Shown: in pieces, positions 12,139-24,368 of the stretch
Layout: every line of letters starts with the position of its first letter
Numbering within the stretch: position 1 is the stretch's first letter
Assembly: GCA_020002185.1 (NCBI GenBank)
Contig: CM034544.1
Coordinates: 7,495,190-7,559,189 of the forward strand
From: Paraescarpia echinospica
Lineage: Eukaryota > Annelida > Polychaeta > Sabellida > Siboglinidae
Direction: 5' to 3'
Length of the DNA: 64,000 nucleotides
The notes under the pieces: generated by a model
What the model was told of the DNA's origin: nothing
Databases searched by the model: none
What the model saw: the letters and a program-made list of their open reading frames with translations, nothing else
Translations under genes and position numbers: made by a program

Positions 12139-14009
12139 TTGCTATCGATCATGTCACGCCGTACCATTGTTAGGAGGAGAGCCGTGATTGCTACGGATAC
12201 TCCCATGTTGCTTTCTCCCAACCGTGACTAATCGAATTGTTGCGGATTGTCATCCCTCCTAGTGCCACCGCGCCTCACCTCGCACTGTCTACCTGTGCTA
12301 ATTACGTGAGTAGCAAGTCATGTAATATACATGACCTCGATAGTACAGACTCGGCGTAAAGGTGAAGGCAATTTCGGCCGCCAGATCACTTCGGTCGTCG
12401 TCGTTGTTCTTTCAGTTAGCTCCGTGTAACTTATCAGTTCATTACTGTCAACGATACTGTTTCTAAGGCACGAAACGTTTTGCTCGAGAAATCCAGGGCG
12501 CTAGAGGCATAGACCTAATGTGGAGCGGAATCCCGGTGGCGTGATAAGCCTCGACGACCGTGAGATCGCCTCTGCTGCAGCCTTCGTCAGCGTCAGTCAT
12601 GAGGACAGAGTGTGGCCTAGACACTAACATGTGCCACTGCACAACATTTGAAGTATGCTGACAGGTGGCGCTGTGTGCATGTTTGTTTTGTTACTAACTA
12701 TACTACTACGTTATCGTGACCTATGCTGCATTTCCTACAACGATGATCAGCAGATTACCAGAGAGTGCAATTTGATTAGAGAAGAGAACGATTAGAAAGA
12801 CTAGGACAACAGGATGATGAATAAATCGCGCACTCTAAAGTAATGTCAATCAGATTTACATCATTATATTCTCAATTAATTTCTCCATACAACGTTAACA
12901 TTATTATATTTGAATTAAGATTATGTTGAGGTGTATATATTAAAACAATGTTTTACAACAATGGTTTTCAATAAAAGTAGCATAATTAATTTATAAATAT
13001 ATCGTAATTACGGTTATAATTACAACATTCTAGGTAATCAAAATATGACAGTTACATCAATGTCAACTTCTCTGCTTCACTAAGAGCTAGAGGCCATACA
13101 CAATTAAGTTATTTGTCCTCATTACGATAGCCATTTTGTTTGTTACCATGGCAACTGGGGTCTGAGTCAAAACAGTTGAATACGTTGTGCTTCCTATGAA
13201 TTACTGTTTCTCATTAGATTAACAATACCAAATTTATAAAATACCCTATGTTGGCAAAGCGTTTCCCACGCTTCGTTTTAATTACTCATACAAGACAAGA
13301 ATAAATTCCCAGACTTGTTCATTGGGTCCCCTTTAGCCACCATCTCCACCGGCAGCTTACTGAATTCCCATTGGATCAAACATGCTCCATAACAAATACT
13401 TATGTAAACCTCCGTCGCACCAAATCGTGTTACGAAATCTTGTTATTATCGTGCACCAGTGAACAAACAAGCTACTCACTGTGAAGACATTATGAACAAG
13501 TCAATATATTACTAACAATCGTTCAATTAGTCGTGTGAAAAAGTAGTACCAACTTGTCCCGGAGTGTCCCGCAAAGGTCAGTCAGCCAGTTTGACAGTTG
13601 CGTAGTCAATTCGCGCTGACAACTATTAGGCTATAAATGTTTGATGTAACTTCGAGATTTCCGTACTAGTGCAAGTGGCCGCTTCTACAGACTGACGCTG
13701 TTTCCTTGGCTACAACGAATCGCAATTACTAGATCAGTTGTCTGTCTTGTATTGACATCTAAACAGTCGCACCATATTGTCCGCAGGGAAGGTTGGATAG
13801 CTACACCGAAAAGTGCTACAGGTACGTGGATGTTTGAAAGGATATGTGCACAGTAACTTGTGTCAGTCACACTGTGAATACAAACTCAAGAATGAGCCAT
13901 TTCGCTGAACATTCTTCAGGATAGTTCATTTCTATGCAAAAGAGTTATTTTAAGCATCTCGAATACGTGAATGTGTACCTCGTAGAGGTTTTTGTCGATG
14001 TAACTCATC

Positions 14010-15420
14010 AACTTTGTCAGTACACGTGACGTATGACGCTATCGTACATTTGGGATAGTCTGTAATTCCCCTCGTCTCTGTTGATCGGTGTCCTGGTCTT
14101 TCTGATCCATTTGGCTCCTTTTACTTGCTGTATTCTTCTGTTGGTTCCTTGTCCACTATTTTCGCTCCCTCCCAGTCTGTGATATAATGTTGTGTTGTTG
14201 CGTGGTCTGTGAGGGCGAATTTGTTGATGGTCGACATTCATCTTTTTTCTCGCTCCTAGTGTATTTATCTTTCCTTGTGTTGTCAACATCTTTTCTATGT
14301 TCCTCAAGTCTTGTTTTGAACAATCTTCCCGTCTTCCCAATATATTCAGCACCACAGTTCATGCATGGTATTTGGTAAACCAATTTGCCTTTTCCTACTG
14401 GATCTACTTTGTCCACACCAACCAACAGGCGCATGATGGTGGTGTGGGAACATATGGCTGTTGTTACCCCATACTTCTTCAGTACTCGATGTACCCTCTC
14501 TGAGACCCCCTCCACATAAGGGATGACTATTTGTCTTCTGAAGGTCTTCTCCGGTTTCTTTTTTCAGTATTTTTTTTCTTGTTGCTATACGTCACCTTTT
14601 AGGGCCAGGGAGGGATAGTTACAAATGTTCAGGGCTCTTTTTAGGTGTTTTTTTCTTCCTTCTTATCCTCCTCTTCCGAAGTTATCGTCTCACACCGGTT
14701 CACTTTTGGTGTTTGGGGTGGTGAGACGTCAAGTTCAGGTATTGGTCAGTGTGTGTCTTCTTCCGATACATTGTAGACTTCACAATACCATCTTCCATTC
14801 TGGTGATCGTCGCATCCAGAAGGGCATGCTTTTGTGCTGGTTTTATTCTGTTATGAAAATGGTGCTGCCAGTAGTGTCAACCGTATAGATGTGTTGTTGT
14901 AATTTCTCTGTTTGTTCTCTACGTATAGGCATATAACATCATCGACATATATCTTCCAGTTTCTTGATTGGCAATCGTCTGGTGCTGTGACAATGATGTT
15001 CTGCTCCAAATACTCCATGTACACGTTTACAACAATGGTGGATACGGGACTGCCCATGACTACACCAAACTTTCGCTGGTTAATTCTCCTCCAAATCTGA
15101 AGTATGTAATCCCCAAGATAAATGTCAACAGCTAACCTGACTTTGGATTACTTCACATGCTTCTTTGATAGGTGTCTCCGTGAAAAGTGACAGAACATCA
15201 TATGAAACAAATGTTTCCCCATCATCCACTTTTAGCTTTGTCATCTCTTTCATCCATTTCTTGTGAGTTCTCTGTGTGGTTTTCTGTTTTTTCCACTAGC
15301 GGTTGTAATATGTTGGCCAAGTCTTTGGACACTTTGTATGCTATGGTATGTGTGTATGAACACTATGAATATAGATTTGTGTAGTGTATTCGTGCAGTGC
15401 TCCGATTGTGTCTTCTCCTC
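14010..15420 (-). pseudogene. Penelope-like retroelement remnant (RT + GIY-YIG)
   Basis: Minus-strand frames give, in order, an RT palm segment (YDVLSLFTETPIKEACEVI near 15200-15140), then MGSPVSTIVVNVYMEYLEQ (15057-15001), then the catalytic box as KIYVDDVICLY near 14945. The C-terminal part at 14515-14156 has VYQIPCMNCGAEYIGKTGR followed by TRLEEHRKD, the Cys-Cys/GIY-YIG endonuclease signature of endonuclease-bearing Penelope-like elements. After it come WEGAKIVDKEPT and TPINRDEGNYRLS, a conserved tail. Frameshifts split the reading frame at least three times, so it is inactive. Penelope-like elements use the RT with a linked GIY-YIG nuclease to copy RNA into chromosomes. The 5' half and terminal repeats were not found. 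Confidence 0.8.
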
Positions 15421-16539
15421 CTATTAATGTCTACCTGGCAACATGTTAATGTTTATGTAAATTATTAACTTCCGTAGCTACAGCGGTGTTGAATGCTTCA
15501 CAGTGTCTGATAGCAGATGACTAATATAGCATGGCATATATGATTAAATATGTCTCATTGTATGGTTGCATTATATGTTGGGACCATAAGATCCAAACAG
15601 CAAACATCTGTATACAATTTTTTTAAATATTAATTGAACCCCTTACATTTTAGGGTCCAACAAATTGTCACGGTGTCAGTTTCAATTGTCATTACAATCA
15701 AGCAAACCGATTAACATAATTATATGCAGGTATGTCAGAGGCATCCTAATATACAATCTTTTTTTTACAACACCCAGGTTAGCTGTGGTTAACATTTAGT
15801 ACAGGCCGATAGGCATTACTGATTTTGATAAAATGCTAATCCGTGCCGTCTGTCTCTTGCGCTTGGCCAACTAGCACCCTTCAGAATGGCCGGGTGATAT
15901 ACTGTTGATGATACAATACACTGGCAAGGCAAGCGGTTTATTAGAATCGATCGATCTATAGTGACACGATAACCTTCTGTCGGTATAACGCTTCTTTCAA
16001 TAGCCAGTACCCTACAAGTCTAACATATGCATGCTATATTTCTAAAACATATTGTCACTGACTTTTGTGCACGTTGTGCTGTAATACCCACGAGGGAAAT
16101 CTAGAAAAAATTAGCATATGGTCGTACATATCAATTAGCATACATCCGCTGTTGCAATACCTCAGCTAGCGATCTACAGGTGTGCCCGATCGATTTTATA
16201 TATCTGCTGTTGCAATACACCAACTGCGGCCTACACATGTGTCCACTGCGTACACATGAATTATCTGACACCCGCTGTTGTTAGAGTGCGGGTTAGCCTC
16301 CAGATACTTCGTGGGTTTTGAAGATGCTTTTGGTGAGCGCCACTCGAATTGAATTTTCGCACTTACATAATAAAATATATATTTGTTCAAGTTTCTTGCG
16401 TCTAAAAGTATCGCAACCAATTCAACCCCACCCCTGCATCTTCTGACTTTACGATCTACTGCGGATTGCTGAATGTCGGCTCAGCCCCCTTAATATTAAA
16501 TTCCTTCCGACGCCAGTGACAAACGTATTCACTTCATAT
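15421..16539. other. Non-coding; decayed satellite margin at its right end
   Basis: AT-rich unique DNA. From about 16090 to 16330 several GCTGTTGCAATAC and CGATCTACAGGTGTGCCC-like words recur at irregular spacing (about 57-64 bp) and resemble degenerate units of the adjacent 73-bp array. No gene was recognised. Confidence 0.4.
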
Positions 16540-19180
16540 GCACCGGTTTGCAAACATTCGCAAGTACTATACTCCGGGTAGCTGTTTACACAATTAATGT
16601 GTTCGTGCACTTCATAGTTTTAAAGGCATTCGCTTTTTCTATACTCCATGTCGTAGTCTACAAATATGTTCAAGCATGTCCAACTCATCATTTTTTAGGC
16701 AATCGCTGTTTCTATGCTCCATATAGTAGTCTACAAATATGTTCAAGCATGTCCAACTCATCATTTTGTAGGCAATCGCTGTTTCTATTCTCCATGTAGT
16801 AGTCTACAAATATGTTCAAGCACGTCCAACTCATCATTCTGTAGGCAATCGCTGTTTCTATACTCCATGTAGTAGTCTACAAATAAGTTCAAGCACGTCC
16901 AACTCATCATTCTGTAGGCAATCGCTGTTTCTATACTCCATGTAGTAGTCTACAAATAAGTTCAAGCGTGTCCATCTCATCATTTTGTAAGCACTCGCTC
17001 TTTCTATACTCCATGTAGTAGTCTACAAATATCTTCAAGCATGTCCAACTCATCATTTGGTAGGCAATCGCTGTGTCTATACTCCATGTAGTAGTCTACA
17101 AATATGTTCAAATATGTTCAACTCATCATTTTGTAGGCATTCGCTGTTTCAATACTCCATGTAGTAGTCTACAATTATGTTCAAGCATGTCCAACTCATC
17201 ATTTTCTAGGCAATCGCTGTTTCTATACTCCATGTAGTAGTCTACAAATATGTTCAAGCATGTCCAACTCATCATTCTGTAGGCAATCGCTGTTTCTATA
17301 CTCCATGTAGTAGTCTACAAATAAATTCAAGCGTGTCGATCTCATCATTTTGTAAGCATTCGCTGTTTCTATACTCCATGTAGTAGTCTACAAATATCTT
17401 CAAGCATGTCCAACTCATCATTTGGTAGGCAATCGCTGTGTCTATACTCCATGTAGTAGTCTACAAATATGTTCAAACATGTTCAACTCATCATTTTGTA
17501 GGCAATCGCTGTTTCTATGCTCCATGCTGGGATCTACTAATATGTTCAAGCATGTCCAACTCATCATTTTGTAAGCATTCGCTGTTTCAATACTCCATGT
17601 AGTAATCTACAAATATGTTCAAGCATGTCCAACTCATCATTTTGTAAGCATTCGCTGTTTCAATACTCCATGTAGTAGTCTACAAATATGTTCAAGCATG
17701 TCCAACTCATCATTTTGTAAGCATTCGCTGTTTCAATACTCCATGTAGTAGTCTACACATATGTTCAAGCATGTCCAACTCATCAATTTGTAAGCATTCG
17801 CTGTTTCTATGCTCCATGCAGGGGTCTACTAATATGTTCAAGCATGTCCAACTCATCATTTTGTAGGCATTCGCTCTTTCAATACTCCATGTAGTAGTCT
17901 ACAAATATGTTCAAGCATGTCCAACTCATCAATTTGTAAGCATTCGCTGTTTCAGTACTCCATGTAGTAGTCTACAAATATGTTCAAGCATGTCCAACAC
18001 GTCATTTTGTAGGCATTCGCTCTTTCAATACTCTATGTAGTAGTCTACAAATATGTTCAAGCATGTCCAACTCATCAATTTGTAAGCATTCGCTGTTTCA
18101 ATACTCCATGTAGTAGTCTACAAATATGTTCAAGCATGTCCAACTCATCATTTTGTAAGCATTCGCTGTTTCAATACTCCATGTAGTAGTCTACAAATAT
18201 GTTCAAGCATGTCCAACTCATCATTTTGTAGGCTTTCGCTGTTTCAATACTCCATGTAGTAGTCTACAAATATGTTCAAGCATGTCCAACTCATCATTTT
18301 GTAGGCATTCGCTGTTTCAATACTCCATGTAGTAGTCTACAAATACGTTCAAGCATGTCCAACTCATCATTTTGTAGGCATTCGCTGTTTCAATACTCCA
18401 TGTAGTAGTCTACAAATATGTTCAAGCATGTCCAACTCATCAATTTGTAAGCATTCGCTGTTTCAATACTCCATGTAGTAGTCTACACATATGTTCAAGC
18501 ATGTCCAACTCATCATTTTGTAAGCATTCGCTGTTTCAATACTCCATGTAGTAGTCTACAAATATGTTCAAGCATGTCCAACTCATCATTTTGTAAGCAT
18601 TCGCTGTTTCAATACTCCATGTAGTCTACAAATATGTTCAAGCATGTCCATCTCATCATTTTGTAGGCATTCGCTGTTTCAATACTCCATGTAGTAGTCT
18701 ACAAATATGTTCAAGCATGTCCAACTCATCATTTTGTAGGCATTCGCTGTTTCAATACTCCATGTAGTAGTCTACAAATATGTTCAAGCATGTCCAACTC
18801 ATCATTTTGTAGGCATTCGCTGTTTCAATACTCCATGTAGTAGTCTACTAATATGTTCAAGCATGTCCAACTCATCAATTTGTAAGCATTCGCTGTTTCA
18901 ATACTCCATGTAGTAGTCTACAAATATGTTCAAGCATGTCCAACTCATCATTTTGTAAGCATTCGCTGTTTCAATACTCCATGTAGTAGTCTACAAATAT
19001 GTTCAAGCATGTCCAACTCATCAATTTGTAAGCATTTGCTGTTTCAATACTCCATGTAGTAGTCTACAAATATGTTCAAGCATGTCCAACTCATCAATTT
19101 GTAGGCATTCGCTGTTTCTATGCTCCATGCAGGGGTCTACTAATATGTTCAAGCATGTCCAACTCATCATTTAGCAGGCA
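16540..19180. repeat. 73-bp satellite array, about 36 units
   Basis: Each unit contains CTCCATGTAGTAGTCTAC, AAATATGTTCAAGCATGTCC, AACTCATCATTTTGTAGGC and ATTCGCTGTTTCAATA. The landmark CTCCATG repeats at exactly 73 bp (for example 18250 and 18323). Variants include a CAGGGGTCTACTAA class (near 17525, 17820 and 19130) that recurs at intervals, and one unit near 18615 that lacks 3 bp. Units at both ends are the most diverged. I recognise no related transposon. Confidence 0.95.
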
Positions 19181-19384
19181 ATCGATATTACTATTCTATA
19201 GGTAGTGACCTAAATACGAATCGATTAGCAGACGTCCGCTCTTTAAATACCCCAGTTTCGCGATGGACTAATGTTGCCAGTTCGTACGCATCGATTAGCT
19301 GACATCCACTACTTCATTGAACGACTAGCAAACGCATCCCGGACGATCATTGGGGGAATAAAGTGCATAGAAAAGAATTGTCGT

Positions 19385-19640
19385 TCCTAAACTCCGTTGG
19401 CAACCTAGTCTTTACACAAGTGGGTAGCTCTCATAGCCTGGCGCCTTGAATAAAACGTTATCCACGAGATATCTGCCAGTTTCCGTCGTGACATGAATAA
19501 AGCGCATACATGCAGAGTACGTAGCTTTGGCCAGCAATTAAGTGTTAGTGAAATACAATAGTCTATATTTGGACAACGAATAGTGACATGTTGACGTATT
19601 GCAACTCGTTGGACTTGCATTATCGTCTCTGATCGATGTT
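19385..19640 (+). repeat. Dispersed repeat family, copy 1
   Basis: Begins TTGGCAACCTAGTCTTTAC and contains GGGTAGCTCTCATAGCCTGG, CGTTATCCACGAGATATCTG and an end ACTCGTTGGACTTGCATTAT. It aligns in order with 25060-25290, and its first 75 bp align with 20345-20425. It codes for nothing; the element type is unknown. Confidence 0.6.
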
Positions 19641-20344
19641 GGGCAAGAATATTAATCGTTTAAAACGAGTAATAGAGGTGGAAAATATTGGCTATGGTTT
19701 GCTACAAACCTATAGGTGCAATTGTACAGATATTGCTCATGGACCAATGAGGTCTATATGGACAAAATGGATGCTTATCTGAGTATAAAATCAAGGCGCG
19801 TCAGACAAACGGGTTGGTTAATCTCAAAATGGATCAACAATGTGATCTGACGGGGCATACCGGGTGATTATCACCGCGTACCAATGTTTATTTAATAACG
19901 GGCAATGAAACAGTGACATGAATCCACTAAGTCTGTTCATGCTTCTGTTGGTTTATCCATATTGCAACAATTTAACGGGTGGAGCTTACACTTGTAGATC
20001 CATGTTTCGCAGTAGAAACTAAACATTGGCCGAATGTTCTTATAAATATTTCGTTTGGAGTACTGAGGACAGCGGTGAGATGCGGGAGGTTTGGGTCGGT
20101 CTGAAAAATGTATTGCGCTATATGAGGATATTCATTGATTTGGTATCCATTGGCGGGTGCTTTTGTGCCTGTTGTATGCAACACTTACTCTCAACCACAA
20201 TAGTTCTGGTAGTAGAGTCGGAGGAATTGTACACCTAAAAATAAATTATAAAAAATTTAAAACGCATATTTCTAGAATTTAATATGTATATGTTTTATAG
20301 TTACATAATGTTCAGTACAGTCATAATTGAATGTAAATCATAAT

Positions 20345-20425
20345 TCGTTGGCAACGTGGTCTTTCGACAAATGGGTAGCTCTCATATCCTGTCACCTTGG
20401 ATAAAACGTTATCCATGGGAAAAAA
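20345..20425 (+). repeat. Dispersed repeat family, copy 2 (short)
   Basis: TTGGCAACGTGGTCTTTCG, then GGGTAGCTCTCATATCCTG and AAAACGTTATCCATGGG match copy 1 at high identity, then the match stops abruptly. Confidence 0.6.
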
Positions 20426-21305
20426 CACCGCATATTTCTAAACTTTAATATGTATATGTTTTATTGTTACATAATGTTCAGGACAGTACAGAAGTAGTAA
20501 TAAGAAACACATATAAATACATTTTGTAAGAATTGGGACGAAGGACTACATTGATTGTTTTCTTTATGCATTGCATAATAGAATGTAAATCATATTTCGT
20601 GCAAAAAGACGTAATATGTCTTTATTATGAACTAACTAAATATGGATATGAATACCATAATAAAACGAAAATAAATATTTGATGCATAAATGTTTCTAAA
20701 AAGTTATCGTCAAATAAGTTGATAATATAGATGTACCAAAGGTGCATCATAACATTAAAAATGTAAAACATTAAAGCTGAAACTATTACATGTTTATTAG
20801 TTGAGCAAAATTATACGTTTGATCTTTTTTTAACATATTAACAAATGTACAAAATAATTTAGAATATAATTATGACACATCAATTGCGCACATCCTATTG
20901 TTTCTAGCGGTTGTTGGGATGTGTTGACAATTTGTATTGATTTGTCGCGTTCGTACCCAACAAAGGTCACATTATTTATTACTCGGTGATGGTTTGGTTT
21001 TCATCATTTGTGCGGCAAAGACTTCCAATAGCGCCGCCCAACGAGGTAAACGTAGGTTAATGGCCAGCAACGTTATATATATGATGGACATTGTTAATTC
21101 AGTTAAATCACAATTAAGATTATGGTTTTTCTTTTCACGAACGTCGATGGTGGTTTTGCACATCGTCAGATTATATCACAGTTAGTTCCAATCGTCTGAA
21201 TCCTGCCGTCATTCCATGAATTCAGTGCGGTGTTGTATACTAGGAGTATAGTGATTGCGTTTCGGTATGAAAATCCCGATCGTTTCACTTGAAATATGCG
21301 CATTA

Positions 21306-22014
21306 TCTGAAGACACACACATACTCACACACACACACACACACACGCACGCACGCACGCACGCACACGCACACGCACACGCACACGCACACGCACACGC
21401 ACACGCACACACACACCGCACACACACACAGGCACACATACACACACCACACACATACACACACACTCCACTCACACGCACGCATCCACACACCCACACT
21501 GCACACACTGCACACACCACACACACCACACACACCACACACACCACACACACCACACACACCACACACACCACACACAACACACACACCACTCACACCA
21601 CACACACCACACACACCACACACACCACACACACCACACACACCACACACACCACGCACACCACACACACACACCACACACCACGCACACCACACACCAC
21701 ACACACACACCACACACCACACACACACCACACACCACGCACACCACGCACACCACGCACACCACGCACACCACGCACACCACGCACACCACGCACACCA
21801 CGCACACCACGCACACCACGCACACCACGCACACCACGCACACCACGCACACCACGCACACCACGCACACCACGCACACCACGCACACACCACACACCAC
21901 ACACATTCCACACACACCACACACACCACACACACCACACACACCACACACACGCACGCAAGCACACGCACACACCACAGACATGCACACAAACACACAC
22001 CACACACACGCACG

Positions 22015-22069
<55 letters not shown>

Positions 22070-22075
22070 CAAACA
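21306..22075 (+). repeat. CA-rich minisatellite, 9-bp period, flanked by (CA)n
   Basis: Starts as (CA)n and (CACACG)n, then becomes tandem 9-mers of type CACCACACA (about 21500-21660) and CACCACGCA (about 21725-21885), then returns to (CA)n. Because 9 is a multiple of 3, every frame on both strands is open (His/Thr-rich on plus, Cys/Val-rich on minus). I do not treat these as proteins. Confidence 0.95.
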
Positions 22076-22409
22076 TTCGAGCGTACTGAATGTTTGTTTG
22101 TTCCTATAAAAACAAACTTACGTTGTTTGGGAATAATTGTGGCAACCCATTGTAATGATTGGAATATATTCGAGTCAAAGCCTCACGCGACAGCTTGCTG
22201 CGCAATACAGTCAATATATTGAGAACGGCCCCGCTGTCTTACCGGGCTTTCGTCGCACAATTCAAAAAACTCAGCCAAATTCAAAAGTTTCATGTTGTTC
22301 CATCTCATCTTTTAGTATTTCTTTGCAAGTTTGCCAGACATCAATATGAATGATTTAGTAGCTCTTCCCGGATGCAGTCATAACAACTTGCAACTGGTGT
22401 TAAGCCTGT

Positions 22410-22676
22410 TTATCGCTGCACACACTTCGATAGTTGTAGACTCGTAGCAGGCGTGGCAAGCGCTGTTGGTTGGCCTTCAAATGCTGGAATCCCTTCGGTT
22501 AAGGAACTGCGGAACTGTGTGCCGAAGTATTCATTGACCTTTGCACCAAACTCATCCCGATCTCCAATTACACGACCTTCTTCGTCGAATATCGTGGTCT
22601 GAACGTACGATTTACCAGTTGACATCCTGACTGCGCGGAGAATCTTGGCTACATCGTGCAAACACAACGCCATCAC
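22410..22676 (-). pseudogene. LINE linker-region scrap (between endonuclease and RT)
   Basis: The minus-strand frame contains TTIFDEEGRVIGDRDEFGAK followed by VNEYFGTQF, a pattern like the segment preceding RT in L1/RTE-type LINE ORF2 proteins. No endonuclease or palm motifs are next to it. The assignment rests on this short motif and is weak. Confidence 0.35.
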
Positions 22677-22984
22677 ATAATGTTGCTACCATCTAGCGAA
22701 TGTTAGAATTACAATATCTTGTGACGACTTATTTGCATTACAAAATTATCGCCCACCCTTTCAAAAAGTCAGGTTATGCCGCAACAGCGCTTGGCATAAT
22801 GACCGCGTCAAGATAACTGACATAATTATGACATAATCAGTGTTCATGATTATCATATTGAGCAGCAGGATGAATGCGTCAGAGCATCGACATGAAAGAA
22901 AAACATTTGTTTATATTTACTTCTGCCAGTAAGGACGTTTTTCCTGAGATTATAAGTGTTTTTAATAAGGACCTTTCTGTTCCA

Positions 22985-23570
22985 AACATAATACCTGTTC
23001 ATCTTTACCAGGAAGTACATTAATGTTTTACTCATGATACTATACGTGTTCCTGGAAGGACATTCGTGTTCCTGTCATTACAGGTGTTCCTGTTTGGCAG
23101 GAAAGACATTAGTGTTCTTGTCATTACAGGTGTTCCTGTTTACCAGGAAAGACATTCGTGTTCCTGTCATTACAGATGTTCCTGTTTGCCAGGACGGACA
23201 TTTGTGTTCCTGTCTTTACAAATGTTCCTGTTCGTCAGGAAGGACATTCGTGTTCCTATCATTACAGGTGTTCCTGTTTGTCAGGAAGGACATTCGTGTT
23301 CCTGTCATTACAGGTGTTCCTGTTTGTCAGGAAAGACATTCGTGTTCCTGTCATTACAGATGTTCCTGTTTGTCAGGAAGGACATTCGTGTTCCTGTCAT
23401 TACAAGTGTTCCTCTTTGTCAGGAAGGACATTCGTTTTCCTGTCATTACAAGTGTTCCTCTTTGTCAGGAAGGACATTCGTGTTCCTGTCATTACAAGTG
23501 TTCCTCTTTGTCAGGAAGGACATTTGTGTTCCTGTCACTACAGGTGTTTCTGTTTGCCAGGAAGGAAACA
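22985..23570 (+). repeat. 46-bp minisatellite with two hairpins per unit
   Basis: About 12 units of TTCCTGTCATTACAGGTG, TTCCTGTTTGTCAGGAAGGA, CATTCGTG (46 bp). Each unit holds two small inverted repeats: CCTGT-catt-ACAGG and TTCCTG-tttgt-CAGGAA. None of the three plus frames contains a stop through the array, and three units make a 46-residue repeat. The array begins degenerate near 22985 and ends 3-4 bp before the ATG at 23571. Confidence 0.9.
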
Positions 23571-23682
23571 ATGACGCCGTCGAGGGCGGCACGACCCACG
23601 TCTGTTCGACGGACAACACGTCGTGTCTCCCTGGTCTACGTCTGGCTACTGACGATCTTATACTGCTGGATCTATGCCACAG
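23571..23682 (+). CDS. Candidate exon 1 of YWTD gene: signal peptide
   Basis: The ATG at 23571 (context AACAATGA) opens 37 codons: a basic n-region (MTPSRAARPTSVRRTTRR), then a hydrophobic core (LVYVWLLTILYCWIY) ending at a strong donor, CACAG|GTAAGC. This looks like a signal peptide or signal anchor. The donor is phase 1, which fits the phase-1 acceptor of the YWTD exon at 39839. The frame is open upstream through the hairpin array to 23034, so translation could in principle start earlier; I chose 23571 because the upstream part is pure repeat. Linking it to the YWTD exons 16 kb away is inference from strand and phase, and another exon may lie between. Confidence 0.4.
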
Positions 23683-23691
23683 GTAAGCGTA

Positions 23692-24368
23692 TTTCATACA
23701 TAGTGGGTTTTACCGAAATCCCGGTAAATCGTGAGAATGCCCTGTTATAAATATGACTATTACGGTTATTATGATCATTATGATCATTGTTATTATTATG
23801 GTCATTCGGTTATCATGATTATTCTGATGATTGAGATTCTTAAGATCTTTATTATTATTATGATTATTCTGATTACCATTATATTTTTTATTATTCTGAT
23901 TATTCTGATTAATATGATTGTCATGACTATTAAGATTTTGATGATTATTATGATGGTTTTATGATTATTATGATTATTGTGATTATTGTGATTATTGTGA
24001 TTATTGTGATTATTGTGATTATTGTGATTATTGTGATTATCATGATTATTGTGATTATTATGATTATGATCATTATGATTAGTATTTTTTTAATGATTTT
24101 TATGATTACAATGATTTTGTGTGTGGTTATTATGAGTTTTACGATTATTGTGATTATTATGATTATTACGATTATTATTATATAGCATTACATCGTATTT
24201 AAATGAGTCTGATATATTCGCATAACATTTTAAACCGCAGCATCATGCCAACAATTTGGCACAGAGGCACGGACATTTTATGCCAATGTTGCATGAATTT
24301 TAGATAGTTATTCACACAGGCAATTGCCACTGGGCGCTTATCATAGGCCGGACTACCAGTATGAACAG
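23692..24368 (+). repeat. Tandem duplication, copy 1, with (GATTATT)n
   Basis: Starts TTTCATACATAGTGGG, contains a long GATTATTGT/GATTATTAT microsatellite (about 23740-24185) and ends GGACTACCAGTATGAACAG. It lies 9 bp downstream of the exon 1 donor. The Ile-rich frames across the microsatellite are compositional. Confidence 0.9.

Larger units (their letters stand above)
11476..14009. other. Intergenic sequence with microsatellites
   Basis: No gene or element was recognised. It holds an (AT)n-rich block at about 11612-11710, a (CA)n block at 12067-12134 and otherwise unique AT-rich DNA. The open frames overlapping the CA run are compositional. Confidence 0.5.
19181..21305. other. Non-coding, with copies of a dispersed repeat
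   Basis: AT-rich DNA with no gene recognised. Two members of a dispersed repeat lie here (19385-19640 and 20345-20425; the third is near 25060-25290). There is also a local direct duplication of about 90-160 bp (20258-20350 and 20428-20605), seen as shared ATTTAATATGTATATGTTTT and ACATAATGTTCAG words. The open frames here (for example 19972-20238 and 20937-21185) show no family motifs. Confidence 0.45.

Noticed and set aside
16540..19180. CRISPR-like appearance of the 73-bp array (and of the 74-bp array at 36275-37978)
   Set aside because: Repeats are contiguous with no unique spacers, and the genome is an animal's.
21209..22222. Long His/Thr-rich and Cys/Val-rich frames on both strands
   Set aside because: Pure consequence of CA-rich 9-bp repeats; all frames are open.
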